64,000 nt of DNA from Agarophyton chilense (lineage: Eukaryota > Rhodophyta > Florideophyceae > Gracilariales > Gracilariaceae), in contig JARGXX010000105.1 in assembly GCA_030374765.1 (NCBI GenBank), positions 868,001 through 932,000 on the forward strand. The letters are read 5' to 3'. The first letter of the stretch is position 1. Each line of letters begins with the position of its first letter. The translations under genes were made by a program, and so were the position numbers. The notes below the pieces were generated by a model. The model ran no database searches. It was not told the origin of the DNA and worked only from the letters and a program-made list of their open reading frames with translations. This document shows positions 31,894 to 40,797 of this stretch, piece by piece.

Positions 31894-32406
31894 CTATCGT
31901 TTCCTTTGAGATGCAGACCCTGGCAGTACCGCTTGCGCGGCCTGGAGTGCCAGAGCATCAGCCGCCAACGCAGTTATTTGATGCTTCCGACGAGCAATTC
32001 TACCTACGTTGCGAGATTTGGAAATTTGCTGTGCAAGACGGGTGGCGGTGTTGCGTAGAGCAGACGCGGGAATGTGGTCATTTGAGCTTGCCACCCGCAC
32101 CTTGGTAGTGGCATTGATATCGATAAATTTCACATCGGCGAGGTCATGTCCGGCTCGACGAAGCTCGACGGCAAGCTCAGCCGGTATGTCTCCTTTAGTG
32201 GTGTTTAACTGTGACGTTTCGGCGAGTTGTTTGTCACAGTTCTCAAATGAGGGTGATCTGGATTGGATCTTCGGCTTTCCCGATGCTTCCGGGGTAATTG
32301 ACAAAGATTCTTCTGGCAGATTTTGCGCGCAGAACGGTAGCTTTCCCGGGGCGACGGATTCTTCAGAGGAATCGGAGTCGTAAGTGCTGAGCATGGCCAG
32401 TGACAT
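31894..32406 (-). CDS. PRCC-like nuclear protein
   Basis: This is a protein of about 170 residues. Its N-terminus (MSLAMLSTYDSDSSEES) resembles the acidic start of PRCC proteins. Near the C-terminus a VKFIDIN block is followed by ARRKHQITALAADAL, matching the conserved R-R-K-H-Q-I-T-x-L motif that defines the PRCC family. In animals PRCC binds MAD2B and splicing factors. The start is set at the ATG at 32,406 rather than the non-ATG frame opening. It is much shorter than human PRCC (491 residues) and lacks its Pro-rich region. It is convergent with the RING gene. Its start lies about 550 bases from the next plus-strand gene, giving a shared divergent promoter region. Confidence 0.55.
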   Translation of the reverse strand: MSLAMLSTYDSDSSEESVAPGKLPFCAQNLPEESLSITPEASGKPKIQSRSPSFENCDKQLAETSQLNTTKGDIPAELAVELRRAGHDLADVKFIDINATTKVRVASSNDHIPASALRNTATRLAQQISKSRNVGRIARRKHQITALAADALALQAAQAVLPGSASQRKR

Positions 32407-32960
32407 TACGTACGTCACGGTGATACCAGAAGTTATTCTTGCTAGCAACGCTGTAATGCTCTTTACTGAACACCTACAGCTAACAACGATGAAAGGTGGT
32501 AGACAGTTCAGACAGAATAGCGGACGAGAATGTGGACGAGGTCTACGTTGGGGCGCATGGACAGAGACATTATCGGGCTTATGGGGCCGGGGTACAAAGA
32601 GCGCCTGGCGGTCATGTTCGGTTCTTGGCTCCAGTTCGTACGTTAATGTCTCGGTTTACAATGATACAGTAGAATTTGTTCTGTGCTCCCAAAGGAGAGC
32701 CCGCGATATGGCGATTTTGAAATCAAAAATGAAGTTACACAGAGCTACATCGCTATTGCGCAAATGGGATGCCGTACCTTCGCTCCCCCCGTGCTTCTGC
32801 GTTCCAAAACGCATGTCGATTTGTTCCGCTTCATACGCTTGGGCCAACTCCTTCATCGTTTTCCGAGTTCTTTCTTCAGCTCTTCGTCCGTACTCAGCCT
32901 TACTCTGCCTTTGAGAAAAGATCGAGCGGCTCCACGCACAAATGCTTCACAACCTACGCC

Positions 32961-34121
32961 ATGAAAACGCCGCGACCTTCACCCCGCCTCCTCGCAGCGC
33001 TTGCGCTCGCGTACGCCCTACTGCGACACCGCAAACCGATTCAACAAAGTCTTGAGCACTTGCTTGACATTTTTCGCCGCATGCTCAGAGCTGCACAACT
33101 AACCTCCAATCTGTTTACAGAAACTTCGAATGACCTCCGAGCCTATCTGCGTGTATCGAACGCGCGCCGGATTCAGCGCGGTCGCCGAGCTGCAGTTTCC
33201 GCCCGCCAAGTCGTAGTGCCGACTGTCCCGCGAAGTATTCGACGTGTATTACGCTTGTTAGCATCTGAAGATGGCCTAGCCGTAGTGTACAATATTGCCG
33301 GCGGTGCTGCGCGAGGTCTAGCTCGTGAGGTGCATCGACCTCCTTCTTGTAATCACGCCCAGGGCGAGAGCGTGCAGCAAGTTATAGAAACTCTGGCTTC
33401 TTCCAGTGGTCAGAAGCTTGTCAATGGCGCTGTGTCTACGGCCGTTCGAGAAGGGGTCCAAACCTTAATGCAGTGTCAACAAGACCGCGGAACGCAAGTT
33501 GCAGATGTAGACTGGCCTCAAAAGATAATTGATGCCGTATTGAGTGAAAAAGGTCAGGCGCTCGTCATCAAGCTTACCCATGAGCTCACACGCTCCGTCG
33601 TGCCCATATTGATGGAGGGCGGATCACGAGCGTCTCTGGAAACCACAGAAACGTTGCCTCAACCGGTCGGCTCACAATCAGTTGCTCCTGAACAGGTTAC
33701 TACGCGCACTTCATCGTTGCAAGTCACGCCTCTTGTCAAGAGACAATTGTCTTTCACAAACATAGAGAAAGTCCATCCGCAAAGCACGCCGTCAAGGCTG
33801 AACAAGGAGTCTCCTGTAACGCGCCATTTGTTGAAGACTGTGATGCAAGCACAAGGTCAGATGGGTGTGATTGAGCGTCTGGCTTTGCTTGCTATTCGTG
33901 ACAAAGATCTGGTGCGAGAGGTGGTGAGAACAGTTGTAGCGGAGGCGATTCGAACATATCTAACAACCCAGGCGGAGCTGCGCGTGTACGGAACCAAATC
34001 GAGCGGTACTCAGCAAGTGCAACAATCTCTGTGGAAAGCTTTGATACGTTCCGCGGTTGTAGACGTGAAGCGAGCACTCTTGTCGCACGGAGAAGCAAAC
34101 ACTGGTTGGGTAATTTTCTAA
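32961..34121 (+). CDS. PHLOEM PROTEIN 2-LIKE A10-type protein
   Basis: This is a 386-residue helical protein. After a short basic N-terminus comes a hydrophobic stretch (LLAALALAYALL). Then there is a region resembling plant P2A10-like proteins: IRRVLRLLASEDGLAVVYNIAGGAARGL, followed by a second similar unit (VIETLASSSGQKLVNGAVSTAV) and a third (IIDAVLSEKGQALVIKLTHEL). Function in plants is not well defined; a membrane or organelle location is inferred from the hydrophobic N-terminus. The start is the ATG at 32,961, as the longer frame upstream has no protein-like features. The gene ends 119 bases from the convergent ALKBH6 gene. Confidence 0.5.
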   Translation: MKTPRPSPRLLAALALAYALLRHRKPIQQSLEHLLDIFRRMLRAAQLTSNLFTETSNDLRAYLRVSNARRIQRGRRAAVSARQVVVPTVPRSIRRVLRLLASEDGLAVVYNIAGGAARGLAREVHRPPSCNHAQGESVQQVIETLASSSGQKLVNGAVSTAVREGVQTLMQCQQDRGTQVADVDWPQKIIDAVLSEKGQALVIKLTHELTRSVVPILMEGGSRASLETTETLPQPVGSQSVAPEQVTTRTSSLQVTPLVKRQLSFTNIEKVHPQSTPSRLNKESPVTRHLLKTVMQAQGQMGVIERLALLAIRDKDLVREVVRTVVAEAIRTYLTTQAELRVYGTKSSGTQQVQQSLWKALIRSAVVDVKRALLSHGEANTGWVIF

Positions 34122-34239
34122 GCGCGTCTTTTGCCGTATGGGTGTTTGCCGTTTTTGAGATATTGAACAAAGCATGTTCCGCTAGTTGAGGTAGTTGCGA
34201 TTATTTGCAGGGGTTGTGGTCGTTTGTTGGGGGCAGCGT

Positions 34240-34887
34240 TTATCTGTTTCTACCCAGCGGGTTTCGAATGGTGCGGCAGCTGGTACGCACAGTAAGTGAG
34301 GTGCGCTCCGCTCTCGGTATGGAAGTATTTAATTCGTCGTGAGCAGCATTGAGCACTGAATGATCAATGTTATCGACGTGTCTCTCAGCGATAGCGTGAT
34401 ACATTTGCTCATATACATGACCTGATATAAGGAGCAAGGAGCGCGGCCGAAGAAGCATAGAAGCTGCGTGTTGACCGATTTGGCCATTTTCTGCTGCTTT
34501 ATAAAAGTCCATGACGATGGCGGACTGAAGAGATATTATGGCAGCTAACGGTTTATAAGCAGGCCCGTCTTTGTGTGGGTGAATGCCTTGACCGGGAAGA
34601 TAACGGTTGATTAAGACGTGGTTCGGAGGGGCGCTGAATATGTTTGACTGGGCTAGTTGTTGGGTTAAAGGTTGCAGAAAGGTCGGTAGAGGAATGGGAA
34701 GCATGCCTTTAACGTGTGGCAGACCCCCCCAGTTTTGCAGAGTACGATTGTTTAGGTGTTTCCAAGCTGAGCGGTGGGTGTTGACATCGTGTACGAGTTG
34801 GAGTTCTTGGGGGCGGGTTATGAAGTGGTTGTAGTAACGCATGGACGGCAGCTTTGGGTGTTCGAACGGTGTGGTTGAGGGAGCCAT
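34240..34887 (-). CDS. ALKBH6: AlkB homolog 6 (2OG-Fe(II) dioxygenase)
   Basis: The 215-residue protein matches ALKBH6 along its length. It has the family block LQNWGGLPHVKGM, then NHVLINRYLPGQGI, then the metal-binding HPHKD (His105, Asp107), a distal His164 (YEQMYHAI) and the 2-oxoglutarate-binding Arg201 (RTSLTVR). All four catalytic positions are present. The reaction is oxidative demethylation using Fe(II), O2 and 2-oxoglutarate; ALKBH6 substrates are debated, with nucleic acids proposed. The start chosen is the first ATG in frame; the longer frame begins at a non-ATG codon. It is divergent from the MDR oxidoreductase gene. Confidence 0.85.
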   Translation of the reverse strand: MAPSTTPFEHPKLPSMRYYNHFITRPQELQLVHDVNTHRSAWKHLNNRTLQNWGGLPHVKGMLPIPLPTFLQPLTQQLAQSNIFSAPPNHVLINRYLPGQGIHPHKDGPAYKPLAAIISLQSAIVMDFYKAAENGQIGQHAASMLLRPRSLLLISGHVYEQMYHAIAERHVDNIDHSVLNAAHDELNTSIPRAERTSLTVRTSCRTIRNPLGRNR

Positions 34888-35401
34888 ATGTGCACATGAG
34901 AAAACGCTACAAAAAGGTAAGGGGGAAGTGTTGGTATCCCTTTCACGTCTCACAGGAGATGGAGGTTGGAAAGAGCGGAAAAGACGTTGACCGGGTTTGC
35001 TGCTGTGTCGGAGGGGTTTTACGAGAGATTGGTGCTATTTCACGGATATGGTGGAGCCAAAAAAAAGTAAAAGTGAAGCCATCGAGACGAAAGCGCAGAG
35101 ACATTGCTGTGTGCAATGTCTGATCTTGGCGTTCAGCACTGTGTTGGCAAGCGCGCCTATCAAGTGTAAAGTGCCAATTACAAGGGCGCGTGGCTCAAAG
35201 CGACGGCATACATATGTACTGCACCATACAGTATGAGTGTCCTGCATGTATTATTGCGAGGGAATCGAAGGGCACTTGGTGCAGACTGCGAAAGGTTTAA
35301 TCAAGCGGCAGGGAGATTGAAGATTGAAAACATCGATCTCGGTGTAAAGCACATCTCTTCCTCAGCGCACGGGCACCGGTTCCGCAGCTCGATCAAAAGA
35401 C
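34888..35401. promoter_or_regulatory. Divergent intergenic region
   Basis: This spacer lies between the ALKBH6 start and the MDR oxidoreductase start. No gene or strong repeat is seen in it, so it probably holds both promoters. Confidence 0.35.
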
Positions 35402-36436
35402 ATGACCACAAACAAAGGCGGTGCGCGCTTTATACAATTTGACGCGCCAAAGCAAGTGTCGGTGAGAGACGGAGAGGTAGGCGAGTGCGAGATTGGGGAG
35501 GTGCAAGTATCGACAATAGTGTCTGCCGTGTCCACAGGAACGGAGCTGCTGGTGTACAATGGACACATGACGAGCGACATTGCAGCAGACGCAGTATTCG
35601 AATCGCAACAGCAACGATTTTCATACCCATGTCGGTACGGATACGCGGCGGTGGGGACGGTGGTTCGCTCACGAGACGATACGGTGGCGACGGCAAGCAG
35701 GGTGTTTGCGTTTCGAGAGCACAGCTCGGCGTTTTGCGAGAAGGCAAACAACGTGCACGTGGTTCCGAGCGACGTGGACGCGCTGGACGCTTGCTTGTTC
35801 GCCAACGTGGAGACGGCGGTGAGTCTTGCGTTTGATGCGGCGCTGTTGCCCGGAGAGAGTATCACAATCGTTGGGCAGGGCATGGTAGGACTACTGTTAA
35901 CGGCTGTGATACGGCGGCTGTACCCGTACAGCAGCGTGGTGACGGTTGACACGGTGGAGCAACGACGCAAGCTTTCGGTGCAACAGGGCGGGGCGCACTA
36001 TTCGTTTAGCGTGGACGAGGCGAGGGGGGAGCGCATGAAACAGGTGTTTGGCAGCGGGACAGATGTGAGTGTGGAGGTGTCGGGGTGCGGGGACGGGTTG
36101 CAGACGGCCATCTGCTGCACGAGGGATCACGGCAGGGTAGTGATCGGGTCGTGGTACGGAACGAAACGCGTGGTTGTGGATGGGTTGGGCGGACGTTTCC
36201 ATCGCAGCCACATTGAGCTGGTGGCGTCGCAAGTGAGCGAGATTGCTCCGCGCGTGGGCGGCAGGTGGACAAAGGCGCGGCGTTTCGAGCTGGTGTGGAG
36301 GCTGTTGCGAGACATTGAGCCAGCCAAGCGGTTTCCCGTTTGGGTGGTGGGCATTGACGAGGCAGCGGCGGCGTACGAAAAGACGGCAAACGGAGAGGTG
36401 CTGCAAGTGATGGTGCGCTACAACGACGACAGTTGA
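35402..36436 (+). CDS. Medium-chain dehydrogenase/reductase-superfamily oxidoreductase
   Basis: This 344-residue protein has the N-terminal GroES-like half with STGTELLVYNGHM and GYAAVGTVV. The C-terminal Rossmann half has a G-x-G-x-x-G-like motif (VGQGMVGLLLTAV), TVDTVEQRRKL and VEVSGCGDGLQTAI. The overall pattern resembles the branch that includes bacteriochlorophyllide dehydrogenases and related sugar or alcohol dehydrogenases. The Cys/His zinc ligands of classical alcohol dehydrogenases are not evident, so it may be zinc-free. Substrate is unknown. Its last codons overlap the end of the convergent METTL18 gene by 19 bases. Confidence 0.7.
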   Translation: MTTNKGGARFIQFDAPKQVSVRDGEVGECEIGEVQVSTIVSAVSTGTELLVYNGHMTSDIAADAVFESQQQRFSYPCRYGYAAVGTVVRSRDDTVATASRVFAFREHSSAFCEKANNVHVVPSDVDALDACLFANVETAVSLAFDAALLPGESITIVGQGMVGLLLTAVIRRLYPYSSVVTVDTVEQRRKLSVQQGGAHYSFSVDEARGERMKQVFGSGTDVSVEVSGCGDGLQTAICCTRDHGRVVIGSWYGTKRVVVDGLGGRFHRSHIELVASQVSEIAPRVGGRWTKARRFELVWRLLRDIEPAKRFPVWVVGIDEAAAAYEKTANGEVLQVMVRYNDDS

Positions 36437-37278
36437 TGAACGATGCGCAGGATTTGTCTGACGTTACTGTGGCCATCGCGCACTTCGTGCACGACGGAGA
36501 CGTGTAAACGAATGCTGGGGACAACGGCGGCGGCGGCGCGTTCAAGATGGCGGCGGAAGGCGACGGTGCCGCCGTTGAGGCCAAAGTAATAGGTCTTGGC
36601 GGCGACGAGGGCGACGCCGCGCGGATGCAGACAGGCGCAAATGCAACGCGCCAGCGCGGCGCATTGCGGCGGGGCGTACACGGTATCGGCGGAGAGCACG
36701 AGATGAAACGGAGCGGGCAACAAAGGCGGCAAATGAAGCCAATGGCCGCAGAAGAAGCGCGCAGGCACGTGCGGCACATTAGCGCACACATTGGGCATGG
36801 AGACGTCGCGCAGCACGTGAGAGTTGTAGTCATGCACGAAGAGGGCGGCGGCGGCGCGTTGCGCGGCGGCAATAGCAGGTAATGCATGGCCCGCGCCCAA
36901 CTCCAACACGTTGTTGGCGGCGCACAGCGAAGAGGGCGCGGCGAGTATGTAGCACGCCAGATCGGACGCACACTCCCATAGCTTGTAGCCGCCCTCGTAC
37001 ACGGCGGGAACAATGTCGCAGGCGGAGGGCGCGAGCGAGCGCGGCGCGGTCGCGGCCGACTTGAGCACGTGCATCTCGCCCAGCTGCACCGCCTCCAACG
37101 CGACGTGCGGCGCGGTCGTGCGCGGCGGCGCGTGCACCTCGCGCGCGCGCACGTGGCTGTCGCTGTCGCTGTCGCTGTTGGGGACGGGGCCGCTGTCGGC
37201 GACGAGGCCGCTGTCGGCGACGAAGTCATCGGCGGCAGTGGCGCCGGCTGGGGCGCTGAAGTTGAAGCGAAACGCCAT
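36418..37278 (-). CDS. METTL18/HPM1-like protein-histidine methyltransferase
   Basis: This 286-residue protein has the family signature DIVPAVYEGGYKLWEC (YEGG at 94-97). SAM-binding NNVLELGAGHALPAI follows, then FHLVLSADTVY and AAKTYYFGLNGGT, which corresponds to the A-K-x-Y-Y-F-G-x-G-G motif of METTL18. The enzyme methylates a histidine of ribosomal protein L3 in other eukaryotes. The frame stays open 300 bases further upstream through a repetitive Cys run, but that part is a CAG/CAA repeat in the leader. The ATG at 37,278 is therefore taken as start. It overlaps the MDR gene end to end. Confidence 0.85.
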   Translation of the reverse strand: MAFRFNFSAPAGATAADDFVADSGLVADSGPVPNSDSDSDSHVRAREVHAPPRTTAPHVALEAVQLGEMHVLKSAATAPRSLAPSACDIVPAVYEGGYKLWECASDLACYILAAPSSLCAANNVLELGAGHALPAIAAAQRAAAALFVHDYNSHVLRDVSMPNVCANVPHVPARFFCGHWLHLPPLLPAPFHLVLSADTVYAPPQCAALARCICACLHPRGVALVAAKTYYFGLNGGTVAFRRHLERAAAAVVPSIRLHVSVVHEVRDGHSNVRQILRIVHQLSSL

Positions 37279-37302
37279 GTGCGTGCGCACGGCACAGCGG
37301 GA

Positions 37303-37348
37303 ACAGCAACAGCAGCAACAACAGCAGCAACAACAACAACAACAGCAG
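37303..37348. repeat. CAG/CAA trinucleotide repeat
   Basis: An impure (CAR)n run of about 15 units lies just upstream of the METTL18 start, in its presumed 5' leader. On the minus strand it reads CTG/TTG and would be a poly-Cys or poly-Leu run only if translated. Confidence 0.85.
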
Positions 37349-37888
37349 TCAGTGGCAGCAGCAGTGTGCATTGCATGCACATGCCCAGACGACGGCGGCG
37401 ACGGCGGGGCGACGTGTGCAACGGCAACGGGCACAGGGCACAGGGCACAGGGCACAGGCACGTGTGAGGCGCACGCGCGCGCGGCGACCGCCGCAGCTTC
37501 CACTCTGGCGACTCTTCGCTGTCTCTCTCGCGAGCTGCAATATGCGGCGCCAAATTCAAAGCGTGCGCTTACGCCCACATTCTACACGCATCACACGCGT
37601 GCGACGTACCACACGCGTTGTCGAGTCAGCCCCCCTTCGTCTCAACTTGTGTGCTACTATTGTATATGTGTTGTTTACTGTGCTATCTACAGTACTCAAA
37701 AGTTAACCCTACGTCTCCGCTTTTTTTTTTGTTTCTTTTTGTACATTTTGTGCTTTTTTTGCTTTTTCTGTTCAACATTGCTACCCTTCATACATATATA
37801 TACACACACACACAGCCGCATCCACCTCACAAAAATCACAACAACACATACACACCATCACATATGTTGTACGTCTCTATTCGTGCTT
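37349..37888. other. Intergenic region with low-complexity runs
   Basis: The GC-rich leader side of METTL18 gives way to T-rich stretches (37,721-37,760) and short CA/TA runs (about 37,795-37,815), probably the 3' region of the next minus-strand gene. No other gene is seen. Confidence 0.4.
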
Positions 37889-39619
37889 TCACAATTCCAT
37901 TCGTTCCACCGCTCCATCTTCTTCATCGCTCATCATGGCGTCCTCATCTTTGCCTTTCCCGTTGCTCTTGTCGTCGTCCACGTCCACGTCCACGTCATCG
38001 TCATCGTCATCGCCATCGTCGTCCATCTCCAGCGAGGAGCTAGAAACGCTCGACGTCATGCCGTTTCTCATGCTCCTCGCGCTTTGGGACAGCACCAGCA
38101 GCCCTTGAAGCGCCTCATTGAAGTGTGGCGACTCCGGTTCCACGGCCTCCACAGCCACCGCACCCACCGCCAATGCGTGTGCACGCCTCTTCTTGGCGCT
38201 GCTGCCTGACAACTTGTCGTCTTCCGATGCCATTGTATGAGGCGCCACCAGCTGCTTGCGGTTACGGTTGCGCCGCGACGAGCTCAATTGCCCTTCCTCC
38301 TTGGGCACCCACCCGGGGTGCTGCTGCATCCACGCCTGCAAGTTACGCCGGCACGGCGCCGCGTTGCCAGAGATTGTTCTCCCGTTAGCCGGGTTCCACA
38401 CCGTCACGCGCGGCTCGCGCGGCGCCCGGAACGACCGCTCCAGAAACGCCGCCCCCAGCTCACACTGTTGTGCAACACTCGCCACGGCCATATCATGCGA
38501 ACCAAACGAAGACGGCGAACCGACGACATTGCGGTTGTTGTTCATGGCCGGTAGTAAGCCGCCAAACGAACACGACGACGACGACGACGACGAGCACAAC
38601 GCCGCCGACGGCGTACGCAGCATGAGCGACACGTGCGGTTGCATTTGCTGCATGCCGAGCTTCAGCATGTGGTGCGCGCAGTACAGCACCGTAGGCTCCA
38701 ACTTGGGCGCGCCCACCGATGTGAGCACTTTTTGCCAGCGGTTCACGTCAATGGCATGCCGTGCGCACGACAGCGCGTGGCAGTGCTGCCCCAGAGTGAA
38801 CAACGCCTCTTGCAGACGCACAAAGTCGTCGGCGCTCCACGACATGATGGCGTTGCGGTCCTCGCCGTTGCCACTGTTGTTGGGCGTGCGCGACATGGAC
38901 AGCGCGGCCAGACGCGTGGCGGCGTCCTCGGCCAGAAATGAAGCCACCGGGTAGCAGCACAGCACGGAGAAGCAGTTTGCGGCGGCGCGCGCGCGGCGAG
39001 CGGCCGATCGACGTTTTGAGGACTTGAGCTCGTCAGCTTTCTCCTCCCACCCCGGGTGCGCGTTGAGCCATGAGGACAGGTTGCGACGGTACGGGGCGGC
39101 GTTGCCGGCAACGGTCTTGCCGGTGAGCGGCTCCCACACGGTGACATGCTCATCTTCCGGCGAGAGTGCGCCGAATAAGGTGGCCGGGTAACTGGGTGGC
39201 AGGTGCGGCAGCGAGTGTGGGATGGCAACGTTCGGCGACAGGTCGAGCGCAGGTTGGGCGACGGCTGCGGCGGCGGCTGCAGCGGGCGCAGCGGGCACAG
39301 CGGTGGGTGCGGACGAGGAGGCGGGCGGCGGGGCGGGAGAAGAGGAAACACGGTGTAGTGATTGATGGTTGCGATGGTGGTGGTGGTGGTGGTGGTGGTG
39401 GTGATTGTGGTGATTGTGGTGGTGGCGTGGGCGCGGGCGAGGGATGGGGACGGGGGCGGCGGGCTTGAAGGCGCGGTGCATGGGGAGGGTGGCGGGTGGA
39501 GCGGCTGCGTTGTTGATGGGGAGTACGGAGGTGTTTGGGAGGGCGGTGTTGAAAGCGGTTGCGGGGGCGGGCAAAGGGGGGGATGGCTTGGGGCGCGGCG
39601 TGGAAGAAGGTGCGGACAT
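37889..39619 (-). CDS. Unknown nuclear-type protein with a duplicated 37-residue motif
   Basis: About 576 residues from ATG at 39,619; the frame upstream is Pro/Arg-rich and has no further support. It has a Pro-rich N-terminus, a poly-His run and an Ala/Ser-rich stretch. Then come two copies of a motif, VTVWEPLTGKTVAGNAAP and VTVWNPANGRTISGNAAP, at about residues 158-194 and 404-440. Each is followed by RRNL..W...HPGW and a basic tail. A Lys/Arg patch (SSKRRSAARRAR) and an acidic C-terminus follow. I do not recognise the motif family for certain. Conserved W-x-P...G-N-A-A-P and H-P-G-W suggest a small DNA- or chromatin-binding unit in a transcription regulator. The name is deliberately left open. 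Confidence 0.55.
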   Translation of the reverse strand: MSAPSSTPRPKPSPPLPAPATAFNTALPNTSVLPINNAAAPPATLPMHRAFKPAAPVPIPRPRPRHHHNHHNHHHHHHHHHHRNHQSLHRVSSSPAPPPASSSAPTAVPAAPAAAAAAAVAQPALDLSPNVAIPHSLPHLPPSYPATLFGALSPEDEHVTVWEPLTGKTVAGNAAPYRRNLSSWLNAHPGWEEKADELKSSKRRSAARRARAAANCFSVLCCYPVASFLAEDAATRLAALSMSRTPNNSGNGEDRNAIMSWSADDFVRLQEALFTLGQHCHALSCARHAIDVNRWQKVLTSVGAPKLEPTVLYCAHHMLKLGMQQMQPHVSLMLRTPSAALCSSSSSSSCSFGGLLPAMNNNRNVVGSPSSFGSHDMAVASVAQQCELGAAFLERSFRAPREPRVTVWNPANGRTISGNAAPCRRNLQAWMQQHPGWVPKEEGQLSSSRRNRNRKQLVAPHTMASEDDKLSGSSAKKRRAHALAVGAVAVEAVEPESPHFNEALQGLLVLSQSARSMRNGMTSSVSSSSLEMDDDGDDDDDDVDVDVDDDKSNGKGKDEDAMMSDEEDGAVERMEL

Positions 39620-40797
39620 TGGTGTGGCGTTGGGGAGGGGCGAGTGGGGGAGTGGCGAGTGGGGGAGAGGGGGAGAGAAGGTTGGAGGGAAGAAGAAGGG
39701 GGGGAAGGGGGGGAAGGGGGGGGGTGAGCTTGGTTGTGAAGGAAGTGCAGATGTGAGGGTATTTGGGGTGAGTGCGGCGGGGGTGCAGGGGGTGGCGACG
39801 GCGATGGAGAGGAGGAGGAGGTGGGGGGTGGAGGTGTGGCGGTGGAGTGGCGGGCGTTGAGGTTGCGTATTTTTGCGGCGATATTGAAGCGGGGCACACG
39901 GGGAGGGTGGGGGGCGGCACCGGCGCGCATGCACGCACAGACGGGCGCGCAGCGGGCGCGCGGCGGATGCGCAGTGGGACGCGCTTGCAGCGGTGCGCAC
40001 GGCGGGGGGGCGCGCGAGAGCGACGGAGACGGCAATGCCGTTTGCACGAGCGTTTGGGCGGTTTGTTTGTATCGCAATGCGCGCGCGCGCATCCAATGGA
40101 CGCGCGCGTGGCCTGTTGCTTACGTGTGGCGTTGTGTGCTATTTTTTTGTTTTTTTTTTTTGTTTTTTTTTTTTTTGCGTGGCGTGCCGCGCGAGAGAGA
40201 GAGAGAGTCAGTCACCAAAGATACAGCATGTATGTGGCGCGTGGCGCGCGGCGGGTGGGGCGCGTGGGGGCGCGTGGGGGCGCGTGGCAGGATGGCACGT
40301 CGCGCGTCGCGCGTTGCGGGCGGGCGCGTGTGTGTGTTGTCGCGGTTGGTGTCGCGTGTGTGTCGTCGGAGCGTGTGACTAGCAGTGTGCGTGTGCGTGT
40401 GTCCCGCGGCAGTGACGACGCGCCTCTTGCGCCGCACGATGCAAGCATGCAAGCAAGCTGTTATGCCGTTCGGCTTGGGCGCGCAGCGCTGTGTGCTGCG
40501 TGTGGTGCTTTTTTCGTTTGGACGTCTTGCCTTGCGCTTGGCGCCTTGCGCTTCGCACCTTGCGCTTGGCGTTGCCTTGCGCTTGGCGTTGCCGTTCGCC
40601 TGGCGCGCAGCTTTTACGATCGGTCGGTCGTGTCTGCGTTTGGCGCTGTCTGCGTTTGGCGCTGTCTGCGTTTTGCGCTGTCTGCGTTTTGCGCTGTCTG
40701 CGTGGCATCTGGCGCGCGTGCCGCTTCAACGCCACTGCCCACTGCGCGTGCGCCCCAAAACAGCTGCTTCATGTGTCTCGCTCGCTACCTACACTAC
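39620..40797. other. GC-rich intergenic region
   Basis: This 1.2-kb stretch is very GC-rich, with poly-T (40,142-40,176), GA-repeat (40,196-40,206) and short degenerate repeats such as TGTCTGCGTTTGGCGC (about 40,628-40,710). Open frames occur in all phases because of base composition, and none looks like a protein. It should hold the promoter of the 39,619 gene and the 3' region of the B56 gene. Confidence 0.45.

Noticed and set aside
36006..37559. A 517-codon minus-strand frame overlapping the METTL18-like gene
   Set aside because: The other minus-strand frame carries all methyltransferase motifs. This one is Arg/Pro/Ser/Cys-rich, as expected from GC-rich sequence.
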